DNA of 64,000 nt from Promicromonospora sp042731755 (GCF_042731755.1 NZ_JBHWLR010000006.1:320071-384070), one strand, 5' to 3'; counted from the stretch's first letter, positions 32,849 through 42,319 are shown. The notes: generated from the sequence alone by a model not told the origin. Numbers and translations are program-made.

Positions 32849-33754
32849 ATGACAACCAGCCAGAGCAACCAGCTCTCCTTCCTCCGGCGGCCCGAGGGCA
32901 ACATCGCCTACACCGACGCGGGGTCCGGTCCGCTCGTCGTCGCCATGCCCGGCATGGGCGACCTGCGGTCCACCTACGACGACCTCGCCCCCGCGCTCGT
33001 CGACGCCGGCTACCGCGTGGTCGTCGCGGACCTGCGCGGCCACGGCGACTCCGACACCACGTTCCGCACGCACGGTGACGACGCCACCGGCACGGACTTC
33101 ATCGCGCTCGTCGAGCACCTCGGCGCCGGGCCGGCCGTGCTGCTCGGCAACTCGATGGCGTCGTCCGCCGCCGCCTGGGCGGCCGCCGAGCGCCCGGACC
33201 TCGTCCGCGGGCTCGTCCTGCTCAGCCCGCTCCTGCGCCAGCCGGGCTCCCCGGCCATGCAGAAGGTGCTGCGCGGCGTCTACCGCGTGCTCCTCGCCCG
33301 GCCCTGGGGCGCCGCGTTCTGGGCCGCCTACTACTCGTCGATCAGCAAGGGCCGCCGCTCCGCCCGGCACGCCGAGCAGGTCGCGGAGGTCCGGCAGAGC
33401 CTGCGCGACCCGGCGCACCTGCGCTCGTTCCGCGAGCTCACCATGGTGCTCGACCACTCGGTCGTCGAGGCCCGGCTGTCCGAGGTCACCGCGCCGTCGC
33501 TGGCCGTGGTCGGCGCGCTCGACCCCGACTTCACCGACCCGGCGAAGGAGCTCACCTGGATCACGGAGACGATCGGGTCGCGCGGCGTCCTGGTCGACGA
33601 GGCCGGGCACTACCCGGCGCAGCAGGCGCCCGACGTCGTGGTCCCGGCCGTGCTCGACTTCCTCGCCGGGCTCCCGGGCCGGCCGGCCGACGGTGAGGCC
33701 GACGGCGCGAACGGCGCCGCGTCCGGCGGCGTGAACGGCGGCCGGAATGCCTAG
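32849..33754 (+). CDS. Alpha/beta hydrolase
   Basis: 301 residues. Canonical alpha/beta-hydrolase fold: oxyanion loop MPGMGDLRSTY (about 34-44), VADLRGHGDSD, nucleophile elbow LLGNSMASSAA (Ser near 100), acid in VVGALDPDFTD (about 225) and histidine in VDEAGHYPAQQ (about 255). The C-terminal 25 residues are Gly/Ala/Asn-rich and disordered. Could be an esterase, epoxide hydrolase or C-C hydrolase; substrate unknown. It overlaps the TetR gene by 8 nt, and both probably form one operon with a membrane protein. Confidence 0.88.
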   Translation: MTTSQSNQLSFLRRPEGNIAYTDAGSGPLVVAMPGMGDLRSTYDDLAPALVDAGYRVVVADLRGHGDSDTTFRTHGDDATGTDFIALVEHLGAGPAVLLGNSMASSAAAWAAAERPDLVRGLVLLSPLLRQPGSPAMQKVLRGVYRVLLARPWGAAFWAAYYSSISKGRRSARHAEQVAEVRQSLRDPAHLRSFRELTMVLDHSVVEARLSEVTAPSLAVVGALDPDFTDPAKELTWITETIGSRGVLVDEAGHYPAQQAPDVVVPAVLDFLAGLPGRPADGEADGANGAASGGVNGGRNA

Positions 33755-34406
33755 GGCGGGCCTGTCGCACGACGCCGTGGTGCGCCTGGCGCTGGAGGTG
33801 GTCGACGACGGCAGGGCGCGCGGGTTCGCGGACCTGACCCTCGCCAAGGTCGCCGCGAAGGCCGGTGTCGCGGCCCCCAGCCTCTACAAGCACGTCGGCT
33901 CGCTGGCCGACCTGCGCCGCGAGGTGGCCCTGATCGCCGTCCGGGAGGTCACGGCCGCCGCGACGTCGGCGACCGTCGGCCGGGCCGGGAGCGACGCCCT
34001 GCGCGCGCTCGCGACCGCGTGGCGCACCTACGCGCACGCCCACCCCGGCAGGTACGGGGCCACCCAGGTCGGACCCGACCCGGAGGACCCGGCGGACGCG
34101 AAGCTGCGCGAGGCGGCCGCCGAGAGCGTCCAGGTGGTCGGCGCCGTGCTGCACGGCTTCGGCCTGCCCGACGACCGCCTGATCGATGCCATCCGCGCCG
34201 TCCGGGCGGGCTTCCACGGCTTCTTCCTGCTGGAGCTCGGAGGCGGCTTCCGGATGCGGGAGGACGTCGACCAGAGCTTCGCCGTGCTGCTCGACATGCT
34301 CGTCGTGGGCGTCACCGCGCTCGCAGCCCCGGACGCGGTGCCCGGCACCGCGCCCGCAACACCCGACACCGTGCAGGACCGCGACACCGCTGGGAGCCAC
34401 CGATGA
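33747..34406 (+). CDS. TetR-family transcriptional regulator
   Basis: 219 residues. N-terminal HTH: SHDAVVRLALEVVDDGRARGFADLTLAKVAAKAGVAAPSLYKHVGSLADL (shown only as landmark: VAAKAGVAAPSLYKHVG, about 41-57). The ligand-binding part includes a TetR_C_33-like pattern (YAHAHPGRYGATQ, FHGFFLLELGGGF). It overlaps the upstream hydrolase by 8 nt and the downstream membrane gene by 4 nt, so the three are one translationally coupled operon and the regulator probably represses its own promoter. Confidence 0.92.
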   Translation: MPRAGLSHDAVVRLALEVVDDGRARGFADLTLAKVAAKAGVAAPSLYKHVGSLADLRREVALIAVREVTAAATSATVGRAGSDALRALATAWRTYAHAHPGRYGATQVGPDPEDPADAKLREAAAESVQVVGAVLHGFGLPDDRLIDAIRAVRAGFHGFFLLELGGGFRMREDVDQSFAVLLDMLVVGVTALAAPDAVPGTAPATPDTVQDRDTAGSHR

Positions 34407-35173
34407 ACACCGCTCAGGGCACCACCACTCGTTCTTCCGCCACGACCGCTTCGACCGGCAGCCCCACCGGGGCGCGCTCGACGACCGCACGCTGGACCGC
34501 CGTCGCCTTCCTGGCGGCGGGGCTCGCCTTCCTGCTCTTCCCCGTGCTGCGCCCCTGGCCGGACGAGACCGTCGCGAGCGCCGACCTGGCCGCCGCCTTC
34601 GCCTCCGACCGCTGGGTCGTGGCGCACCTGTGCGGCATCCTCGGCCTGGGCCTGATCGCGCCGGCGCTGCTCGGTCTGCGGACGCTGCTCGCCGGTGCGG
34701 GTACGGGTGCCGGCGTCCCGGCCCCGCGGGCACCGGGCGTCCGCAGCGCGACCTGGGCGCTGATCACCGCCTGGGCGGGCGCCGGGTTCGCCGCGCTCTA
34801 CTTCGGGGCCGAGATCTTCGGCATCCGCACCCTCGCCGAGGCGGCGCTGCGCGACGGCGACCTCGGACTGCTCGCCGAGGTCGAGGTGCTGCGCATGCAG
34901 CCGTGGGCCATCACGGCGTTCGGCGCCGGGCTGCTCCTGCTCGCGGCGTCCGGAGTGCTCCTCGCCGTCGCGCTGTGGCGTTCGAGCACCCGGGGTTCGG
35001 GCGCGCAGGGTTCGGGCACGCACCCGCGGTGGATCGGGCTGCCGCTGGCGCTCGGCCTGGTGCTGGTGCTCCCCCAGTTCTTCGGCGGCCCGGAGCTGCG
35101 GATCACACACGGCTTCCTGGTCGCGGTCGGTTGCGTGCTGGTCGCCGGCGCGGTCCGGAACCGTCGGGCATGA
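34403..35173 (+). CDS. Membrane protein of unknown function
   Basis: 256 residues with about six hydrophobic segments (around 32-46, 74-95, 112-133, 160-185, 207-225, 232-250). Patterns such as AHLCGILGLGLIAPALLGLRTLL and FGAEIFGIRTLAEAAL recall DUF4386-like small membrane proteins. It starts with ATG overlapping the TetR stop (ATGA). As the last gene of the hydrolase-TetR operon it may be the transporter or sensor partner, but no transport signature is visible. Confidence 0.75.
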   Translation: MNTAQGTTTRSSATTASTGSPTGARSTTARWTAVAFLAAGLAFLLFPVLRPWPDETVASADLAAAFASDRWVVAHLCGILGLGLIAPALLGLRTLLAGAGTGAGVPAPRAPGVRSATWALITAWAGAGFAALYFGAEIFGIRTLAEAALRDGDLGLLAEVEVLRMQPWAITAFGAGLLLLAASGVLLAVALWRSSTRGSGAQGSGTHPRWIGLPLALGLVLVLPQFFGGPELRITHGFLVAVGCVLVAGAVRNRRA

Positions 35174-35177
35174 CGAA

Positions 35178-35204
35178 GGCGTGCACCCCGTCGGGGTGCA
35201 CGCC
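35178..35204. terminator. Bidirectional terminator
   Basis: Perfect 12-bp stem GGCGTGCACCCC with a 3-nt loop, extended by imperfect pairing (GACGA/TCGTC). Located between convergent membrane-protein and Bax inhibitor-1 genes. Confidence 0.8.
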
Positions 35205-35245
35205 TCGTCGTGCCGGCACCGACCGCGTCAGCGGCCGGAGGAGCG

Positions 35246-36127
35246 TCAGTCGCTGCTGTTGAAGATCGCCAGCAGGCGCAGGAACTCCAGGTACAGCCAG
35301 ATCAGCGTCACCAGCAGGCCGAAGGCCGCCGACCACGCCATCTTGGCGGGCACGCCCGCCTCGACGCCACGCTTGATGGAGTCGAAGTCGACGATCAGCG
35401 ACGCGGCGGCCAGACCAACGGCCACCAGGCCGATGATGATGCCGAGCGTGCCGCCCCGCATGCCCCAGCCGCCGAGCACGCCGGTCCACACCAGGACCAG
35501 GTTGATCAGCGAGAACGCGGCATAGCCGACCATCGCGATGATCAGCCAGCGCGTGAACTTCGGGGTGACCCGCACCTTGCCCGACTTGAACAGGAAGAGC
35601 GCGGCGGCGAAGGTCGCGACGGTCGCGAGCACCGCCTGGAGCACGATCCCGTTGGTCTGCGCCTCGTAGAACATCGAGATGCCGCCGAGGAACATGCCCT
35701 GCGCGATCGTGTACAGGATGATCAGCACGGGGCTCGGGTTGCGCTTGAACGCGTTGACCAGGCCCAGCACAAGACCCGCGATCATGCCGAAGATCCACAG
35801 GCCCGGCGCGAGCGTCCACGTCGCCGCACCGACCACGACCAGGAGGGCGAGCAGCCCACCGGTCTTGACGATCACGTCGTCGTACGTCAGCCGCTTGGTG
35901 TCCGCCGTGGTGGCGGACGGCGACTGGTACATCGCGTCGAGCTGCGACGCGTCCATCGCCTGCTGTCCCGCGGCGCCGTACTGACCGTACTGGCCAGGCT
36001 GCGGCGGAGTGCCGTATGCGGGAGTCTGGTTGGGGTAGGTGGCGGTGCCGCCGCGACGCGCACCGGCAGCGCCGGTGCGACGGGGCTCACCGAAGACGTC
36101 GCTTCTAGAAAAGACGGGGTTGCTCAT
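35246..36127 (-). CDS. Bax inhibitor-1/YccA family membrane protein
   Basis: 293 residues. A cytosolic N-terminus of about 85 residues, rich in Pro/Gln/Gly/Tyr (PPQPGQYGQYGAAGQQ), precedes seven hydrophobic helices from about residue 88. Family landmarks: NPSPVLIILYTIAQGMFLGGIS, FTRWLIIAMVGYAAFSLINL and the C-terminal IVDFDSIKRGVEAGVPAKMAWSAAFGL with DFD, the pH-sensing aspartate pair region of BI-1 proteins. Members are calcium-leak channels or membrane-stress proteins; bacterial function is poorly defined. Monocistronic, divergent from an ABC transporter. Confidence 0.93.
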   Translation of the reverse strand: MSNPVFSRSDVFGEPRRTGAAGARRGGTATYPNQTPAYGTPPQPGQYGQYGAAGQQAMDASQLDAMYQSPSATTADTKRLTYDDVIVKTGGLLALLVVVGAATWTLAPGLWIFGMIAGLVLGLVNAFKRNPSPVLIILYTIAQGMFLGGISMFYEAQTNGIVLQAVLATVATFAAALFLFKSGKVRVTPKFTRWLIIAMVGYAAFSLINLVLVWTGVLGGWGMRGGTLGIIIGLVAVGLAAASLIVDFDSIKRGVEAGVPAKMAWSAAFGLLVTLIWLYLEFLRLLAIFNSSD

Positions 36128-36151
36128 CTGCTCCTCCTGGTCTGTCTGACC

Positions 36152-36157
36152 ATCCTA
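36152..36157 (-). promoter_or_regulatory. Probable -10 of the Bax inhibitor-1 gene
   Basis: TAGGAT on the minus strand, 25 nt before the start codon; no convincing -35. GGAGGAG lies just before the ATG. Confidence 0.4.
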
Positions 36158-36271
36158 GGGAACGCTGCAGACACTCCAGGAGTTCCCAGGTCATACCAAC
36201 GGATGAAGTGGGTCCGACCACGGGATGATCCGGACCGGTATTGGGTGCGCCGGCCATGTCCTCTACCTACT

Positions 36272-36285
36272 CTCGTAGTTACGAG
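36272..36285 (+). promoter_or_regulatory. Operator candidate upstream of ABC transporter
   Basis: CTCGTA-GT-TACGAG, perfect 6-bp arms, 20 nt before the start codon. Sites of this kind bind GntR or TetR repressors; no regulator gene is adjacent. Confidence 0.5.
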
Positions 36286-36304
36286 TCTCCTGGAAGGGCA
36301 AGTG

Positions 36305-37258
36305 ATGATCGAGGCCAGAGGCCTGATGAAGAGGTACGGCGCCAAGACCGCCGTGAACGACGTCACGTTCACCGTCCAGCCGGGCCAGGTGACGGGCTTC
36401 CTCGGCCCGAACGGCGCCGGCAAGTCGACCACCATGCGCATGATCGTGGGGCTGGACCGGCCCACGGCGGGCTCGGTCACCGTGAACGGCAAGCCGTACA
36501 CGGCGCACCGCCGTCCGCTGGCCGAGGTCGGCGCCCTGCTCGACGCGAAGGCCGTGCACACCGGCCGCACCGCGCGCAACCACCTGCTCGCCATGGCCGC
36601 GACGCACGGGATCGCCACCCGGCGCGTCGACGAGGTCATCGAGCTCACCGGTCTCCAGCCCGTCGCGAGCAAGCGCGTGGGCGGCTTCTCGCTCGGCATG
36701 GGCCAGCGCCTCGGTATCGCGGCGGCCCTGCTCGGCGACCCGCGCACCCTGATCCTGGACGAGCCCGTCAACGGGCTCGACCCCGAGGGCGTGCTCTGGG
36801 TCCGCAACATCGCGAAGTACCTGGCGTCCGAGGGCCGCACGGTCTTCCTGTCGAGCCACCTCATGAGCGAGGTCGCGCTGACCGCCGACCACGTGATCGT
36901 GATCGGCCGTGGTCGCATCCTCGCCGACTCCCCGGTCGCGGAGTTCGTGGACGGCGCCGCCCGCAAGGTCGTGCGCGTCCGGTCGCCGCAGGCCACGGAG
37001 CTCGCCGACCTCCTGAAGGCCAAGAACGCCGAGGTCGAGGACGTCGAGCCCGGCCTGCTGGAGGTCCGCGGGGCCGAGGCGTCCGCCGTCGGCGAGCTGG
37101 CCGCCTCCTCGCGGATCGTGCTGCACGAGCTCACGCCCGTCGCGTCCACGCTCGAGGAGGCGTACATGTCGCTCACCGCCGACTCGGTGGAGTACCAGTC
37201 CGAGGACCTCGCCCACGTGGCCGCGGCGACGTCCCACATCGAGGGGAGCAAGGCATGA
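36305..37258 (+). CDS. ABC transporter ATP-binding protein (BcrA-like)
   Basis: 317 residues. Walker A GPNGAGKST (about 32-40), Q-loop region, signature FSLGMGQRLGIA (about 132-143; the usual LSGGQ is SLGMG, as in bacitracin/lantibiotic-type ATPases), Walker B LILDEPVNGLDPEG and H-loop SSHLMSE. The C-terminal 100 residues form an accessory domain. ATG 36305 or GTG 36302 behind GGAAGGG. It powers the permease encoded next (4-nt overlap). Likely exports a peptide or lipid-like compound, or gives antibiotic immunity; substrate unknown. Confidence 0.92.
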   Translation: MIEARGLMKRYGAKTAVNDVTFTVQPGQVTGFLGPNGAGKSTTMRMIVGLDRPTAGSVTVNGKPYTAHRRPLAEVGALLDAKAVHTGRTARNHLLAMAATHGIATRRVDEVIELTGLQPVASKRVGGFSLGMGQRLGIAAALLGDPRTLILDEPVNGLDPEGVLWVRNIAKYLASEGRTVFLSSHLMSEVALTADHVIVIGRGRILADSPVAEFVDGAARKVVRVRSPQATELADLLKAKNAEVEDVEPGLLEVRGAEASAVGELAASSRIVLHELTPVASTLEEAYMSLTADSVEYQSEDLAHVAAATSHIEGSKA

Positions 37259-38142
37259 GCGCGACGGTGACCGCTCCGGCGAGCGGAGCGTCGTCGGGCC
37301 CGACGACGGAGCACACCCAGGTGCACAACGTGACCTTCTGGCGCGTGCTGCGCTCGGAGTGGATCAAGCTGTGGACGCTGCGCTCGACGTGGTGGACGCT
37401 CGGGGCGACCGTCGTGGTGATGGTCGGCTTCGCGCTGCTGCTGGCGTTCGTGGTGCAGCTCTTCGGCAACGAGATGGAGGGCGCCTCGCCCGAGGACCAG
37501 GCCGCGATGAGCGGCATGCTCGGCGGGCCCGCGGTCGTGGCCGCGGGCTACGAGATGGCGGCCCTCGTGGTCGCGGTGCTCGGCGCCCTGATGATCACCG
37601 GTGAGTACTCCACCGGCATGATCCGGTCCACGTTCGCGGCGGTGCCCGCCCGGCTCCCGGCCTTCTTCGGCAAGGCCGTGGTGCTCATCCTGGTGACGGC
37701 GGTGCTCACCACCGTGTCGCTGGCGCTGAGCTGGCTCGTCACCTACCCGCTCCTGAACCCCAACGACGCCACCGTCGACTTCGGCGACAGCGGCCAGGTG
37801 CGCGCGTTGGGCGGCACCGTGCTCTACGTGACGCTCGTGGCCGTGTTCGCCCTGGCGCTCGGCGCGCTGCTGCGGCACACGGCGGGCGCGATCTTCACCG
37901 TGGTCGCGATCTTCCTGGTGATCCCCACGATCTTCCAGGTCGCGACGTTCGCCGCGGCCCAGCTCGAGTGGGTCGGCGTGGTGAACAAGCTGCTGCCGAG
38001 CGTGGCGGGTGCGCAGATCACGCCGAACGCGGGTGCGTTCCCCGACGTCCTCGACCCGTGGGTGGGCATCGGCGTGCTCGCCGGCTACACGGTGCTCGTG
38101 CTGGCCGGCGCGTCGGCGCGGCTGAAGCTGCAGGACGCGTAG
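37255..38142 (+). CDS. ABC-2-type transporter permease
   Basis: 295 residues, six predicted helices: TWWTLGATVVVMVGFALLLAF, MAALVVAVLGALMITGEYSTG (the ITGEYSTGMIR element is typical of ABC-2 permeases), VVLILVTAVLTTVSLALSW, VLYVTLVAVFALALGALL, AIFTVVAIFLVIPTIF and VLAGYTVLVLAGASARL. The first 30 residues are a Thr/Ser/Ala-rich cytosolic leader. The ATG overlaps the ATPase stop codon; the two form the complete exporter. Confidence 0.92.
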   Translation: MSATVTAPASGASSGPTTEHTQVHNVTFWRVLRSEWIKLWTLRSTWWTLGATVVVMVGFALLLAFVVQLFGNEMEGASPEDQAAMSGMLGGPAVVAAGYEMAALVVAVLGALMITGEYSTGMIRSTFAAVPARLPAFFGKAVVLILVTAVLTTVSLALSWLVTYPLLNPNDATVDFGDSGQVRALGGTVLYVTLVAVFALALGALLRHTAGAIFTVVAIFLVIPTIFQVATFAAAQLEWVGVVNKLLPSVAGAQITPNAGAFPDVLDPWVGIGVLAGYTVLVLAGASARLKLQDA

Positions 38143-38181
38143 CAGCCTCGGCCCGCGGGCGCTCCCCGCGGGAGAGCTCTT

Positions 38182-38244
38182 GCTCCCCGAGTCGTGTTGC
38201 TCCGGGTAGACACTGTCTACCGGTGGCAGCACGGCTCGGGGAGC
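38182..38244. terminator. Long imperfect hairpin between convergent ABC and RND genes
   Basis: 31-nt arms (38182-38212 and 38214-38244) with 26 matches; the tip is the perfect palindrome GTAGACACTGTCTAC (38206-38220). It probably terminates both convergent transcripts. Confidence 0.75.
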
Positions 38245-38302
38245 ACGTGTTTCCGGGCCCGCTCGCCTTCCCTCGGCGAACGGTGGCCGCGCCGCCGCGC
38301 CG

Positions 38303-41300
38303 TCAGTCCATCGGGTCGAGCGGGTGCGGCCACATCGGCGGCTGCTGCTGCCGGCGCTCCGGCTGCGGTTCGGGGTCCTGACGACGCTGGGGCAGCTCGG
38401 CGTGCGACGCCGGCTGCCGCTGCGGGGCGTAGGGCTGCTGCTGCGGGCTCTCGGGCGCACGCTGCTCCGGCGCACGCTGCTCCGGCGCGAACTGCGGCAC
38501 GTACTGCGACGCCGCATGCTGCGGACCCGACCGGTGCTGCGCCTGCTGCCGTACCGGCTGGGGCGGTGCCGGCTGCTGCGGTGCCGGTCGCGGGGCGAAC
38601 TGCTGCGGCGCGTACGGCGAGGCCTGTCGTGACGCCGTCTGCTGCGGCGCGTACGGCGAACCCTGCTGCGGTGCCGGCTGCCGCGCCGAGTAGTGCGGCT
38701 CCTGCGCGGCGCGTTCACGCGGGGCGCCCTGCTGCGCGGCACGCTGCTGCGGCGCGAACTGCGGCGGAACCGGCTGCTGGGCAGGCGGCCGTCGGTGCAC
38801 CGGCGGCGAGGCCGGCGGCAGCTCCTGCGCCGGGGCCGACGTCGGGACCGGCACCGCCTGGTCCGGCCAGGCCGGCGGCACCTGTGCCTGCCGGGCGTAC
38901 GGGTCGGCTCCCCCGTGGCGGGGCCCCTCGTGGTGCGCCGCGCGCTGGACCGGGGGCTGAGCGGGGGACGCCGCCCCGACCGGGGGCCAGCCCTGCGCGG
39001 CCGCTCCGCCGGCGACGGCGCCGCCGGGCACGGCACCACCCGGCACCGGCCGTGCTCCTGCCGACCGCCCGACGGCCCGGAGCGCCCCGGTCGCGACGCT
39101 CACCAGCGCACCCGTCAGCGGACGGCGGACCCTTCCGGCGGCCTCGTCGGCCGCCCGCCGCCGCTCCGCCCGGCGCTCGAAGAGCGTGTAGATCACGGGC
39201 ACCACGTAGAGCGTCAGCAGCGTCGAGGACACCAGGCCGCCGATCACGACCAGCGCGAGCGGCTGCGAGATGAACGCGCCGCCGCCGGTCACGCCGATCC
39301 CCATGGGGGTGAGCGCGAAGACCGTGGCCAGGGCCGTCATGACGATCGGCCGCAGCCGCTTGCGGGCGCCCTCGCGCACGGCCTCGTCGAGCCCCATGCC
39401 GCGCACGCGGTACTGGTTGATGAGGTCGATGAGCACGATCGCGTTCGACACCACGATGCCCACCAGCAGCAGCGTGCCGATCAGGGCCGGCACCCCCAGC
39501 GGGGTGTTCGTCGCCACCAGCGCGACCAGGGCGCCCACCGCGGCGAACGGGACGGACACCAGCAGGATGAACGGCTGCGCCAGGCTCCGGAACGTCGCCA
39601 CCATGACCACGAACACGAGGGCGATCGCCGCCACCAGCGCCAGGCCCAGGTCGCTGAACGCCTCGGCCTGGTCGGCGGCCGCGCCGCCCACGGTCACCGT
39701 CGCCCCGGCGGGCAGGTCGATCGCCGCGATCTCCGCGTCGACCTCGTCGGTGGCCGCGCCGAGGTCGTCGCCGGCGGGCGTCACGGAGACGGTGGCCGAC
39801 CGCTCGCCGTCGATCCGCGTGATCGACGTGGGCGAGCTGGCGATCTTCACCTCGGCCACGTCGCTCAGGGGGACGGCGCCGGCCGCGGTCGGGACGGGGA
39901 TCTCGCCGATCTCGGCCATCGTCGCCGGGACGGCGCCGGCGGACAGGGTGACGCCCACCGGCCCCTCGGCGGTCTGCAGCTCGCCGACGTCCCGCGCGCC
40001 CGCCAGGGCCGCCGAGGCGATCCCGGAGACCTGCGTCTCGGTGAGCCCGAACTGTGCCGCGGCCTTGCGGTCGACAGTCACCTCGACGATCTCCTGGGCG
40101 GCGGCCAGGTCGTTGCTCACCTCGGCGGAGCCCTTCAGGCCGCCCATGGCCTCCTGGAGCTGGTTCGTGGCCGCCGTCAGCGTCTCGACGTCGCGGGCAC
40201 GGACGACGAGATCGATCGAGGACGTACCCACGGAGTCGCCCGCGGACACGGAGACCTCGGTCGCGGGCGCCTCGGTCAGGTCCACGACGGCGGCGCGGAT
40301 GTCCCTGGCGGCCTGCTCGCCGTCAGCGTCCTCGTCGAGGGTGATCGCGAAGCTGGCCTTGAGCCCGGCGCTCGCCCCGCCGAACGCGGCCATCGACATG
40401 TCGCCTCCGCTGCCGACCGTGGCCTGCACGCTGTCGACGGCGTCCACGCCCGCGAGCGCGGCCTCGACCTGCTGCGCCGCCTCGTCCTGGCCCTTGAGCG
40501 AGGTGCCGGGCGCGTAGTGCTGGGTGACGGTCACGGTGTCCTGACCGCTGTCGCCGAGGAAGCTCGTCTCCATGTTCGGCACCAGGGCGGCAGTCCCGCC
40601 GAGGATCGCCACGGCCACGCCGATCGTGAGGGCGGGCAGCCGCAGCGCGCCGTTCAGGGTCGGCACGTAGATGCGCTGCCAGATCCCCCGGCTCTCCTTC
40701 TCCTCGGCCGCCTCGCGGTCGACCGCCCCGCCCCGGCGCGCCTTCTTCGGCGGCCGGATGAACCAGTAGGCCAGCACCGGCACGATCGTCAGGGCCACGA
40801 CGAGCGAGGCCAGCATCGCGATCGAGACGGTCAGCGCGAACGGCCGGAACAGCTCGCCCACCATGCCGCCGACCAGCGCGATCGGCAGGAACACGGCGAC
40901 GGTGCAGATGGTGGAGGCGGCGATCGCCCCGCCGACCTCGCGCACCGCCGCGAGGATGGCCGGCCCCCGCTCCTCGCCGTACGACATGTGCCGCTTGATG
41001 TTCTCGATCACCACGATCGCGTCGTCGACCACGCGGCCGATCGAGATGGTCAGCGCGCCGAGCGTGAGGATGTTCAGCGTGTAGCCGCCCGCGTCCATCG
41101 CGATGAACGTCACCGCGAGCGACAGCGGGATGGAGATCGCGGACACGAGCGTCGACCGCATCGACATCAGGAAGACGAGGATGACGAGCACGGCGAACAG
41201 CAGGCCGAGCCCGCCCTCGGTGGCCAGGCCGTGGATCGAGTCCTCGATGAACGGGGCCTGGTCGAAGACGACCGCCGTCGCGATGGCGCGCTCGGTCAGC

Positions 41301-42319
41301 GTGTCCGCGACCTCGGGCTCGGCGAGCGCGTCCTCGATCGCGTGGGACACCTCGACCGTGTTGGCCTCCGGCGTCTTCGTGATGGCCAGGCCGAGGGACG
41401 GCGAGCCGTCGAGCCGGGAGTAGGACGTCGCCTCGACCGGCTTGAGCTCCACGGACGCGACCTGGCCGAGCTCCACGGGTGCGGCCGGCTCGGCCGGCAG
41501 CCCGCCGGCCGCCGCGTCCGGCGTCGCGCCCTCGGCAGCTCCGGTGCCACCGGCCGCGGTACCGCCCGCCGCTGCGCCGCCGGGGAGCACGGGGAGCTGC
41601 TTGAGCTGATCGACCATGTCGACCGGCTTGCCGAGCTGGACCGACCACGCGCGGCCGCCCTCCGTGATCTCCCCGGCCGGGATGACCACGCCGTTGTCCT
41701 GCAGCACGGTGGCCAGGTCCTCGGTCGTGAGGCCGGCCGCGGCGAGCTTGTCCTGGTCCGGCAGGATGCGGACCTCGGTCTCGCTCTGCCCGGTGACGGC
41801 CACGGAGCGGACGCCGTCGACCTCCTTGAGCGCCGGTACCACGACGTCCTCGACGGTGGAGGCGAGGGCGTTGGGGCTCTTGTCGCCGGACACCGCCATC
41901 TGGACCACGGGCACGTCGTCGACGGAGCCGGTCGTGACCTGCGGCTCGACGTCCTCGGGCAAGGTCGGCTGCACCCCGGCGACGGCGCTCTGCAGGCGCT
42001 GGGTGGCCGACTCCATGTCGGTGCCGTAGGTGAACTCGATCGTGGTCAGCGAGATGCCGGTGGACGCCGTCGAACGCACCGACGCGACCCCGTCGACCGA
42101 GGCGATGGCCTCCTCGATCACGTCGGTGACCTGCTCCTCCACGACCTCGGGCGAGGAGCCCGGGTACTGCGCGCTCACGATGCCCGTCGGGAGCTGGAGC
42201 GACGGGATGAGCTCCTGCTTCAGGGAGGTCATGCTCAGCACCCCGAACACCGCTATCGCGATGGTCACCAGTGCTACGACGGCTCGGTTCGCAAGGGACA
42301 GCCGGGCGAGACGGAACAC
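38303..42319 (-). CDS. RND-family efflux permease (AcrB/HAE1-like) with long Pro/Gln tail
   Basis: 1338 residues. GTG 42319 is chosen: GGAG lies 5 nt upstream and the first helix follows at once (ANRAVVALVTIAIAVFGVL). Twelve helices with two large extracytoplasmic loops as in AcrB-type pumps; proton-relay segment IGRVVDDAIVVIENIKRHM (about 440-458) retains the D-D pair. PALIGTLLLVGIVVSNAIVLIDLIN marks the second half. No membrane-fusion or outer-membrane partner is present, as usual for Gram-positive members. The last roughly 290 residues are a low-complexity cytosolic tail with repeated SPYAPQQ, RAPEQRAPE and PAPQQ units, absent from ordinary pumps. Substrate unknown. Confidence 0.9.
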   Translation of the reverse strand: MFRLARLSLANRAVVALVTIAIAVFGVLSMTSLKQELIPSLQLPTGIVSAQYPGSSPEVVEEQVTDVIEEAIASVDGVASVRSTASTGISLTTIEFTYGTDMESATQRLQSAVAGVQPTLPEDVEPQVTTGSVDDVPVVQMAVSGDKSPNALASTVEDVVVPALKEVDGVRSVAVTGQSETEVRILPDQDKLAAAGLTTEDLATVLQDNGVVIPAGEITEGGRAWSVQLGKPVDMVDQLKQLPVLPGGAAAGGTAAGGTGAAEGATPDAAAGGLPAEPAAPVELGQVASVELKPVEATSYSRLDGSPSLGLAITKTPEANTVEVSHAIEDALAEPEVADTLTERAIATAVVFDQAPFIEDSIHGLATEGGLGLLFAVLVILVFLMSMRSTLVSAISIPLSLAVTFIAMDAGGYTLNILTLGALTISIGRVVDDAIVVIENIKRHMSYGEERGPAILAAVREVGGAIAASTICTVAVFLPIALVGGMVGELFRPFALTVSIAMLASLVVALTIVPVLAYWFIRPPKKARRGGAVDREAAEEKESRGIWQRIYVPTLNGALRLPALTIGVAVAILGGTAALVPNMETSFLGDSGQDTVTVTQHYAPGTSLKGQDEAAQQVEAALAGVDAVDSVQATVGSGGDMSMAAFGGASAGLKASFAITLDEDADGEQAARDIRAAVVDLTEAPATEVSVSAGDSVGTSSIDLVVRARDVETLTAATNQLQEAMGGLKGSAEVSNDLAAAQEIVEVTVDRKAAAQFGLTETQVSGIASAALAGARDVGELQTAEGPVGVTLSAGAVPATMAEIGEIPVPTAAGAVPLSDVAEVKIASSPTSITRIDGERSATVSVTPAGDDLGAATDEVDAEIAAIDLPAGATVTVGGAAADQAEAFSDLGLALVAAIALVFVVMVATFRSLAQPFILLVSVPFAAVGALVALVATNTPLGVPALIGTLLLVGIVVSNAIVLIDLINQYRVRGMGLDEAVREGARKRLRPIVMTALATVFALTPMGIGVTGGGAFISQPLALVVIGGLVSSTLLTLYVVPVIYTLFERRAERRRAADEAAGRVRRPLTGALVSVATGALRAVGRSAGARPVPGGAVPGGAVAGGAAAQGWPPVGAASPAQPPVQRAAHHEGPRHGGADPYARQAQVPPAWPDQAVPVPTSAPAQELPPASPPVHRRPPAQQPVPPQFAPQQRAAQQGAPRERAAQEPHYSARQPAPQQGSPYAPQQTASRQASPYAPQQFAPRPAPQQPAPPQPVRQQAQHRSGPQHAASQYVPQFAPEQRAPEQRAPESPQQQPYAPQRQPASHAELPQRRQDPEPQPERRQQQPPMWPHPLDPMD

